In this document: piece by piece, positions 1-5,973 of the stretch | Position numbering within the stretch: the first letter of the stretch is position 1 | How the letters are laid out: each line of letters starts with the position of its first letter | Assembly (NCBI RefSeq): GCF_003097235.1 | Contig: NZ_QEQQ01000015.1 | Coordinates: 1 to 64,000, forward strand | Origin: Pseudomonas sp. CC120222-01a | GTDB taxonomy: Bacteria > Pseudomonadota > Gammaproteobacteria > Pseudomonadales > Pseudomonadaceae | Length of the DNA: 64,000 nucleotides | Reading direction: 5' to 3' | Position numbers and translations under genes: made by a program | Notes under the pieces: generated by a model | The model's input: only the letters and a program-made list of their open reading frames with translations | What the model was told of the DNA's origin: nothing | Database searches by the model: none

Positions 1-110
1 TTCGAGGTGTTAGGGATGATGAAGGGTTTGGTATTCGGAGCGGCTTGAATCACCAATTCATCTTTGGCGGTGTCCACGCCAGCTTCGATTGGGGGTGCGG
101 ACGTTGCCAT
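1..110 (-). CDS. IS110-family transposase, N-terminal fragment
   Basis: The first 36 residues are visible, beginning MATSAPPIEAGVDTAKDELV. The GVDTAK segment is the start of the RuvC-like DEDD domain of IS110 transposases and contains the first catalytic Asp. The start at 110 has a strong ribosome binding site, AAGGAG, about ten bases upstream. The rest of the gene, including the C-terminal serine-containing Tnp20 domain, lies beyond the left edge. The protein would recombine element ends with target DNA, guided in this family by a bridge RNA. Family assignment rests on a short segment plus the REP junction and the structured left end. Confidence 0.75.
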   Translation of the reverse strand, partial: MATSAPPIEAGVDTAKDELVIQAAPNTKPFIIPNTS

Positions 111-139
111 GAATAGCTGCTCCTTGTAGCGTAGTGTGA

Positions 140-300
140 CTTGAAGGGCACACCCTGGCGCAGGCTTGCTTCTATTGTCGCTTGCTCGCGAGGCATTCCT
201 TATCGGCGCTTGGGTGCTGAAAGGAGGAGGGGTGATTTCTCCCACGGTCTGTACTGCGCGAACAGTCAGAAGCGAGTTATGACCCTCCTCCTCCCTTCAA
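140..300 (-). ncRNA. Candidate IS110 bridge RNA in the left noncoding end
   Basis: On the transposase strand a stem forms between 282-297 (AAGGGAGGAGGAGGGT) and 220-233 (ACCCCTCCTCCTTT): 4 bp, a bulged C, then 9 bp. It encloses an internal loop capped by a second hairpin, TCTGACTG/CAGTACAGA with loop TTCGCG. The 5' side of the internal loop (271-278) reads AACTCGCT, nearly identical to the left half of the REP target, AACCCGCT; the mismatch allows G-U pairing with the other strand. The 3' side (239-245) reads GTGGGAG, exactly complementary to the right half, CTCCCAC. This is the target-binding-loop arrangement of IS621-type bridge RNAs. A second stem, GCACCC/GGGTGT, follows and could hold the donor loop, which I could not resolve. 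RNA ends are guesses. Confidence 0.55.
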
Positions 301-313
301 GTCCTACCATACA

Positions 314-395
314 AGCGGGTTTACCCGCGAAGAAGCCACCGCGGTGGATGGCACCGGCTTCGCCGGTGTTCGCGGGTAAACCCGCTCCCACAGGG
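314..395. repeat. REP pair (type A), interrupted by the IS110 end
   Basis: Two inverted copies of the P. putida-type REP core (GCGGGTAAACCCGC) are separated by about 40 bp. The right copy keeps its GCTCCCACAGG tail. The left copy is cut after AGCGGG by the IS110 left end at about 313. Confidence 0.8.
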
Positions 396-411
396 TCCGA
401 GTCAGGCCCGA

Positions 412-588
412 TCAGTGGCTGTGCTTGCCACTCAAGGCCGCATGAAAGTTGGCGCTCTGGCGCAGGTATTGCTCGGTGTAGCTGTGGGTGGCCGTGGCCT
501 TGCTGCTGTCGGCATGGGCATGGGCCGGCAGCACGACGGAGGCGGAGATGGCGGATGCGGCAATCACGGGGAAGAGATTGAAGTTCAT
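412..588 (-). CDS. Small exported protein, 58 aa, function unknown
   Basis: The start at 588 gives MNFNLFPVIAASAISASV, a typical signal peptide with probable cleavage after PAHAHA, and a GAGGT ribosome binding site lies upstream. An upstream in-frame start would put 37 polar residues before the signal and is unlikely. The mature part is about 35 residues, Ser/Ala/His rich, ending in GKHSH, with one YTEQYLRQSANFHAAL stretch that could be helical. I do not recognise a named family; similar short periplasmic proteins are common in Pseudomonas. It lies alone between a REP pair and the lactonase gene. Confidence 0.6.
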   Translation of the reverse strand: MNFNLFPVIAASAISASVVLPAHAHADSSKATATHSYTEQYLRQSANFHAALSGKHSH

Positions 589-711
589 GGTGGCTGACCT
601 CGACGTGTGTGGTTTGACGTTCAGCCGCTTGGGCCTTGGGTCAAACTTACGCCGCTGAGGTCGCCCGCAGAAATTCATTGCGCTGGTAAGGGTTATCACC
701 GCTATCGATAG

Positions 712-1842
712 TCAATCGATGAACTTGAGATCCGAGGGCGCATCCTGCTTGAAGTTCTGCACCGTCTCGCCGAGCTTGCCGCTGCGCGGGTCGCGGCGCA
801 TGACCACGATCTGGTTGCTCTTCTGGTTGGCCACCAGCAGGAAGTTGTCGCTCGGGTCGAGGGCGAACTCCCGCGGGTGGTCGCCATCTACCGAGCGGCG
901 CTGCAGGAAGGTCAGCTGGCCATCGTCCTTGCCCACGCTGAACACCACGATCTCGTTCGCCGTGCCGCGGTTGCTGACGTACAGGAAACGCCCGTCCGCC
1001 GACAGGTGCAGGCCACCCGAGGCCTTGGCGGCGGCATCCTGCTGCTCGGTCAGCGGCAGGCGCTGACGCTCCAGCAAGGCAGCGTCCTTGACGTCGAACA
1101 TCACCACTTCACCGCTCATTTCCAGCGTCAGGTAGGCATGCCGGCCTTTGGCATCGAACAGCAGATGACGCGGCCCGCTGCCGGGCGGCAGGTCCACCGA
1201 CGCGGGGATCGCCGGAGTCAGTGGGTGATCGGCGCTGGCACCGTCGTAGCGATAGATGAAGACCTTGTCGGCGCCCAGGTCGCAGGCATACACATGCAGG
1301 CCATCCGGTGACAGCACCAGCGAATGCACGTGGGCCCCGGCCTGGCGCTCGGGGTTGACGCCACTGGGCTTGTGCCGAAGCTGCTGCACCACGTCCTTGA
1401 GCTTGCCATCCTTCGCCACCGGGATCACCACCAGGCTGCCGCCCGGGTCGGGGGCGACGGCGTAGTTGGCGACGAACAGGTAGCGTTGGTCGCGGCTCAG
1501 GCTGGCATGGGTCGGCTCATCGCCACGGCTGGCCACCTGGTTCAGCGGCTTGATCTCGCCCTTGGCACTGACGCTGAAGCTGCTGACTTGGCCGTTCGGG
1601 GTTTCATTGACCGCGAACAACTGGCGCTGGTCGGCTGACAGCACCAGCCACGACGGGCTGACGCTCTTGACCACCTGTTGCGGCGTCGGGTCGATCTGCC
1701 CGGTCTTGCTGTCGAACGCGTAGCGGTAGATGCCCTGGCTCTGGCCATCGGTGTAGCTGCCCACCAGCAACGTGGCGGCGTGGGCGGTGATTGTCAGGCT
1801 CATCAGGCTAGCGGTCAGCAGGCTCGTCCAGATCCGGTTCAT
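712..1842 (-). CDS. Lactonase-family beta-propeller protein, exported
   Basis: The 376-residue product begins MNRIWTSLLTASLMSL and has a signal peptide ending near TAHAA, so it should act in the periplasm. The mature protein has the seven-bladed propeller of the 6-phosphogluconolactonase/YbhE (lactonase) family: repeated blades such as LLVGSYTDGQSQGIYRYAFD and FLYVSNRGTANEIVVF, and the GSGPRHLLFD motif typical of the family. Family members hydrolyse sugar lactones; the real substrate is unknown, and a periplasmic location argues against pentose-phosphate metabolism. The start overlaps the 3' end of the DUF5629-like gene by 35 bases. ATG at 1854 is an alternative start. Confidence 0.8.
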   Translation of the reverse strand: MNRIWTSLLTASLMSLTITAHAATLLVGSYTDGQSQGIYRYAFDSKTGQIDPTPQQVVKSVSPSWLVLSADQRQLFAVNETPNGQVSSFSVSAKGEIKPLNQVASRGDEPTHASLSRDQRYLFVANYAVAPDPGGSLVVIPVAKDGKLKDVVQQLRHKPSGVNPERQAGAHVHSLVLSPDGLHVYACDLGADKVFIYRYDGASADHPLTPAIPASVDLPPGSGPRHLLFDAKGRHAYLTLEMSGEVVMFDVKDAALLERQRLPLTEQQDAAAKASGGLHLSADGRFLYVSNRGTANEIVVFSVGKDDGQLTFLQRRSVDGDHPREFALDPSDNFLLVANQKSNQIVVMRRDPRSGKLGETVQNFKQDAPSDLKFID

Positions 1843-2098
1843 CGTCGTCTTCATCCGGGGCGCGAAAGGCACTCATACAGACTAGACGATGCTCGCCCTG
1901 GGCATCGGCGAGTTGCCATTCATCATTGGCACCGACGGCGGCAGCGATCTGCTCGGGGGTGAAGGACCAGCGACGTAGTTGGCGGCCGTCCATGCACTCG
2001 ATGGTCAAGCCGGAATCGTCGCAGGTGAAATCGAAGGCGTGCAGGCCGTCGATCAGGAGCATGTCGCAGGATGCGAGGGCGGTGGCGAGGGGAGACAT
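1808..2098 (-). CDS. DUF5629-like small acidic protein
   Basis: The product has 96 residues and starts MSPLATALASCDMLLIDGLH. It resembles a small family found mainly in Pseudomonas (DUF5629) marked by the LIDGLHAFDF segment; no function is known. The N-terminal 80 residues look folded, and the tail is strongly acidic (DEDDDEPDLDEPADR). That tail is encoded on the same DNA as the start of the lactonase gene, in a different frame. There is no signal peptide, so it is presumably cytoplasmic. The upstream side is a REP pair. Confidence 0.7.
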   Translation of the reverse strand: MSPLATALASCDMLLIDGLHAFDFTCDDSGLTIECMDGRQLRRWSFTPEQIAAAVGANDEWQLADAQGEHRLVCMSAFRAPDEDDDEPDLDEPADR

Positions 2099-2136
2099 GG
2101 TAATACCGATCAAAAATGAGCCGGCAGTATAACCTT

Positions 2137-2275
2137 TGGGGCTGCTTTGCAGCCCTTTCGCGACACAAGGCCGCTCCCACAGGAGACCGCATGATTTCAA
2201 ATGGATGCGATCCACTGTGGGAGCGGCCTTGCCGGGGCGCCGGACCGGTCGGAAAGGGCCGCAAGGCGGCCCCCT
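2137..2275. repeat. REP pair (type B)
   Basis: Inverted copies carry the longer REP variant: GGGGCTGCTTTGCAGCCC, then TTTCGCGACACAAGGCC and the common GCTCCCACAGG tail. In the right copy the GTGTCGCGAAAG segment is replaced by an unrelated GC-rich stretch. The pair lies between the DUF5629-like gene and the RND gene. Confidence 0.8.
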
Positions 2276-2280
2276 GCGAT

Positions 2281-4680
2281 TCAATGGGCGAAAATGGAGC
2301 CCCCTTCCTTGCCCACCATCTTCTCCGGCTTGATCAGGAACCGTGCCAGCGCCGGCAGCAGCCACAGCGCGCCAAACATGTTCCATAGCAGCATGAAGGT
2401 CAGCATCAATCCCATGTCGGCCTGGAACTTGATCGCCGAGAAGATCCAGGTGCACACGCCGATCGCCAGGCACAGGCCGGTGAACAGCACCGCTTTACCG
2501 GTCGAGCGCAGGGTCTGGTAGTAAGCCTCCTGCAACGGCAGGCCGGCACGCAGGAAGCTTTCCAGGCGGCTGTAGATGTAGATGCCGTAGTCCACGCCGA
2601 TGCCCACACCCAGGGCCACCACCGGCAAGGTGGCGACCTTGACGCCGATGCCCATGAACGCCATCAGCGCGTTGCCCAGCACCGAGGTCAGCACCAGCGG
2701 CAGAACGATGCACAGGGTCGCGGCGAACGAGCGGAAGGTGATCATGCACATCACGGCCACGCAGAGGTAGACCAGGATCAGGATGGTCAGCTCGGCCGAC
2801 TTGATCACCTCGTTGGTGGCCGCCTCGATCCCGGCGTTGCCTGCCGCCAGCAGGAACTGCAGGCCCTCCTTGTCATGGCTGTCGGCAAACGCCTTGGCCA
2901 CCGCGGTAACGCGCTCCAGGGTCTCGGCCTTGTGGTCGTTGAGGAACACCAGAACCGGCGCCAGCGAGCAGTCGGCGTTGTACAGGCCGTCGGCACGGGC
3001 GATGGAATTGTTGAGGATGTCCGGGTTGCGCGACAGCGTCTCCCACTTCAGGCTGCCCTCGTTCATGCCCTTGATCACCTGCTTGGACACGGTCACCAGG
3101 GAGATCGCCGACTGCACGCCGGGGGTGTTCTGCATGGTCCACATCAGCTCGTCGATCGGCGCCATGGTCGAGTGGATCGAGCAGCTTTCCGGCGGCGTCT
3201 TGACCATGATCACCAGCACGTCCGAACTGGTCGAGTAGTTGCTGATAATGAAGTTGTTGTCCTGGTTGTAGCGCGAGTCCGGGCGCAGTTCCGGCGCACC
3301 CTGGTCAAGGTCGCCGATCTTCAGGTTCTGGCTGTACCACAGTCCGCTGGCGAAGGCGATCAATGCCAGTGTGATCGACACTGGGGCCACCTTGGCGCTG
3401 GCGAAGTTCGACAGCAGGCGCCAGAACGGGTGCTCGCGGGTCGCGTCCTTCTTGCTGCGCTCGATGGCCTTCTTGCTGATGCCGACGTAGGAAATCGCCA
3501 CCGGCAGCAGGATCAGGTTGGTGAACACGATCACCGCCACGCCGATGGACGCGCCGATGGCCAGCTCGCGGATCACGCCAATGTCGATGATCAACAGGGT
3601 GATGAAGCCCACGGCGTCGGCGAGGATGGCGATCATCCCCGGCAGGAACAGCTGGCGGAAGGTGCGCCGGGCGGCGGTCAAGGCATTGTCGGCGTCACTG
3701 GACTGCAAGGCGATGCCGTTGATCTTCTGCACGCCGTGGGAAATGCCGATGGCGAAGATCAGGAACGGTACCAGCATCGAGTACGGGTCCAGGCCGAAGC
3801 CCACTGCGTGAATCAGGCCCAGCTGCCAGACCACCGCCACAAGGGTGGTGATGAGCACGGCGATGGTGCTGCGGATGCACCAGGTGAACCAGTACAGCAG
3901 GACCCAGGTGATCACCAGGGCCACACCGAAGAACATCGCCACCATCACCAGGCCGTCGATCAGGTCGCCGACCTTCTTGGCGAAGCCGATGATGTGAATC
4001 TTCACGTTGGGGTTCTGCGCCTGGAACTTGTCGCGGATCTTCTCTTCCAGCTGGTGCGAGAACTGCTGGTAATCCAGCTTGACCTGCTTGCCGGGGTCCT
4101 GCGGGTCAGGGAAGCTTTCCAGCAGCGGAATGTCGACGATGCTGGACTTGAAGTTGTTGCCCACCAGGCGCCCGACCTGGCCGGACTTGAGCACGTTGTC
4201 GCGCAGGGTATCGAGGCTGTCCTGGGAGCCGTTGTAGGTGTTGGGGATGACCTCGCCACCGGAGAAGCCTTCCTCGGTGACCTCGCTCCAGCGCACGCTG
4301 GGGCTCCACAGCGACTTGAGGCCTGCTCGGTCGACCCCGGGGATGTAGAACACCTCGTCATGGATCTGCCGCAGCGTTTCCATGTAATCCTTGTCGAAGA
4401 TGTCGCCATTGACCGCCTCGACCGAGATACGCACGGTATTGCCGAGGTTGGCCAGGTCGTTGCGGTGCTCCATCATCTGCTCGATGAACGGGTGCTGCAG
4501 CGGGATCATTTTCTCGAAGCTGGTCGAGGGGCGGATCTGCGTGGCCTGCCAGAACAGGAAGATGCTGACCAGCAGGCACAGGGCGATGACCACCGGCCGG
4601 TTATTGAAGATCAGGCGTTCGAGCAGCGTGGCCTTGTCCTGATGGTGCGGGTGCATGGTGATGCTCTCCCTGCTGGTCAT
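2281..4680 (-). CDS. RND-superfamily (MMPL-type) exporter
   Basis: The product has 799 residues. One N-terminal membrane segment (PVVIALCLLVSIFLFWQ) is followed by a large periplasmic loop, then a cluster of about five membrane helices around residues 235-400; the same layout repeats in the second half, ending near residue 790. This two-fold pattern is that of RND transporters of the MMPL/HpnN class, which export lipids or hydrophobic molecules. The start overlaps the stop of the upstream YCF48 gene (ATGA), with AAGGAGG ahead of it; a second ATG at 4656 also has a good site (AGGGAG). The substrate is unknown. Confidence 0.8.
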   Translation of the reverse strand: MTSRESITMHPHHQDKATLLERLIFNNRPVVIALCLLVSIFLFWQATQIRPSTSFEKMIPLQHPFIEQMMEHRNDLANLGNTVRISVEAVNGDIFDKDYMETLRQIHDEVFYIPGVDRAGLKSLWSPSVRWSEVTEEGFSGGEVIPNTYNGSQDSLDTLRDNVLKSGQVGRLVGNNFKSSIVDIPLLESFPDPQDPGKQVKLDYQQFSHQLEEKIRDKFQAQNPNVKIHIIGFAKKVGDLIDGLVMVAMFFGVALVITWVLLYWFTWCIRSTIAVLITTLVAVVWQLGLIHAVGFGLDPYSMLVPFLIFAIGISHGVQKINGIALQSSDADNALTAARRTFRQLFLPGMIAILADAVGFITLLIIDIGVIRELAIGASIGVAVIVFTNLILLPVAISYVGISKKAIERSKKDATREHPFWRLLSNFASAKVAPVSITLALIAFASGLWYSQNLKIGDLDQGAPELRPDSRYNQDNNFIISNYSTSSDVLVIMVKTPPESCSIHSTMAPIDELMWTMQNTPGVQSAISLVTVSKQVIKGMNEGSLKWETLSRNPDILNNSIARADGLYNADCSLAPVLVFLNDHKAETLERVTAVAKAFADSHDKEGLQFLLAAGNAGIEAATNEVIKSAELTILILVYLCVAVMCMITFRSFAATLCIVLPLVLTSVLGNALMAFMGIGVKVATLPVVALGVGIGVDYGIYIYSRLESFLRAGLPLQEAYYQTLRSTGKAVLFTGLCLAIGVCTWIFSAIKFQADMGLMLTFMLLWNMFGALWLLPALARFLIKPEKMVGKEGGSIFAH

Positions 4681-5717
4681 GGACGCACCTCCTTGGCAGC
4701 CGGCTCTGCGCCTTCGGCGTTGGCCAGGTGCACGCCCCCCTGCCCCACCAGCAGCAGTCCGCCATTGGCCAGGCCACTGACACCGGCCAGGGCGATACGG
4801 TCGCTGCGGTTGTAGACGCTGAAGGTCTGGCCATCATCGGTGCTGCGCAGCACGCTGCCGCCATTGCCGACCAGCACCAGGCTGCCATCTTCGACAAGCG
4901 TAGCGCCTGCCAGGCCGAATTCGAGTTCGCCACGGGTGGCCTTGAGCTCGATTGGCTGCCAGCTGTCACCGAAGTCGCTGGAGCGGAACAGGTTGCCGCG
5001 CAGGCCGTAGGCCAGCAACGTATTCGCCTTGGCGGTACCGATCACGCCGAACAGCGAGCCCTCGTAGGGGCCCTGGACCTTGGCCCAGGTCTGGCCGTCG
5101 TCGCTGGAGCGGTACATGCCGCCCTGCTCGCCGACGATGAACAGCCCAGCGTCGCGCACCCGGGTGATGCCGTTGAGGTGGAGTTGGTCGGGGTTGTCCA
5201 GGCGTTCGGCGATGTCCTGCCAGTGCTGGCCGCCGTCGCGGGTTTCCAGCAGCGCGCCGTAGGCGCCCACGGCAAAACCGTGCTGGGCGTCGAGGAAGGT
5301 GACGTCCAGCAGCGGTGCTTCACGGGAAAGGTCTTCGAACTGCTTGCTCCAGGTGGCGCCACCGTCGCTGCTGGCGAGGATCTGCGCATCGTGGCCGACC
5401 GCCCAGCCACGTTTGTCGTCGAGGAAGAACACGGCGGTGAGCAGCTGCCGGGTCGGCACCCGGGCCTGGGTCCAGGTGCTGCCCTGGTCGTCGGAGAACA
5501 GAATGTGGCCACGATCCCCCACCACCACCAGGCGCTTGCCGGCATGGGCAGCGCCAATCAGCAGGCTCTGGCTGGCCTTGGCTGATTCGGTCGAGTATTC
5601 GTCGGCGGCAGCGGCCTGCGCGCTGTCGGCCCACATCCCCAGTGCCAGCGCCAGCATCGCGCCGGCCGCCAATGGCCAGGCACCACGCCTGGCCTGCGTC
5701 ATCACCCGCTGCTTCAT
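4677..5717 (-). CDS. YCF48-type beta-propeller protein, exported
   Basis: The product has 346 residues. The N-terminus has a signal peptide ending around DSAQAAAADE. The rest is a series of BNR/YCF48 repeats, each with an SSDDGQTW-like turn (for example FSDDQGSTWTQ, SSDGGATWSK, RSSDDGQTWAK), building a propeller. YCF48 proteins help assemble photosystem II in plastids; in non-photosynthetic bacteria they are often found next to MMPL-type RND exporters, as here, and may act with them in the periplasm. The ATG at 5717 is preferred over 5723 because AGGGG is then correctly spaced. Confidence 0.8.
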   Translation of the reverse strand: MKQRVMTQARRGAWPLAAGAMLALALGMWADSAQAAAADEYSTESAKASQSLLIGAAHAGKRLVVVGDRGHILFSDDQGSTWTQARVPTRQLLTAVFFLDDKRGWAVGHDAQILASSDGGATWSKQFEDLSREAPLLDVTFLDAQHGFAVGAYGALLETRDGGQHWQDIAERLDNPDQLHLNGITRVRDAGLFIVGEQGGMYRSSDDGQTWAKVQGPYEGSLFGVIGTAKANTLLAYGLRGNLFRSSDFGDSWQPIELKATRGELEFGLAGATLVEDGSLVLVGNGGSVLRSTDDGQTFSVYNRSDRIALAGVSGLANGGLLLVGQGGVHLANAEGAEPAAKEVRP

Positions 5718-5855
5718 GACCATCCCCTGTTGTGTTCTTCTTGGTGGGTCTGTGCTGTGAAAAGCCTGTTTTAGAGGCTTGGGGGGATCGTATCGGGGAA
5801 GGTTGCGCGATTACAACGCGCGGGACGTTATGTTTTGTTAACCGCCAAAAAAGCT

Positions 5856-5960
5856 GGGGCCGCTTTGCGGCCCTTTCGCGACACAAGGCCGCTCCTACAA
5901 GGGAATGCGAGTCCCTGTAGGAGCGGCCTTGTGTCGCGAAAGGGCTGCACAGCAGCCCCA
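5856..5960. repeat. REP pair (type B)
   Basis: Nearly perfect inverted pair: GGGGCCGCTTTGCGGCCC plus TTTCGCGACACAAGGCC plus GCTCCTACA, with a short spacer, lies just downstream of pepN. Its hairpins may also stop or protect the pepN transcript. Confidence 0.85.
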
Positions 5961-5973
5961 GGATCTACCAGGC

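Larger units (their letters stand above)
1..313 (-). mobile_element. IS110-family insertion sequence, left end (partial)
   Basis: The element runs off the left edge of the window. Its transposase starts at 110 and reads leftwards. Upstream lie about 200 bp of noncoding left end, ending at about 313/314. There the sequence changes abruptly into a REP element: read on the transposase strand, the REP core CGCGGGTAAACCCGCT is followed by TGTATGGTAGG instead of the usual CCCACAGG tail. The junction therefore lies just after CT, the type of core dinucleotide used by IS110 elements. IS110 elements of P. putida (ISPpu9 and ISPpu10) are known to insert into REPs. The right end and the rest of the REP tail should lie outside the window. 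Confidence 0.75.

Noticed and set aside
141..581. A 146-codon frame across the IS110 left end and the REP pair
   Set aside because: Runs through palindromic repeats; Arg/Pro-rich, no ribosome binding site.
5762..5781. AAGCCT-N7-AGGCTT dyad upstream of the YCF48 gene
   Set aside because: Short, no T run and no linked regulator; may be chance.
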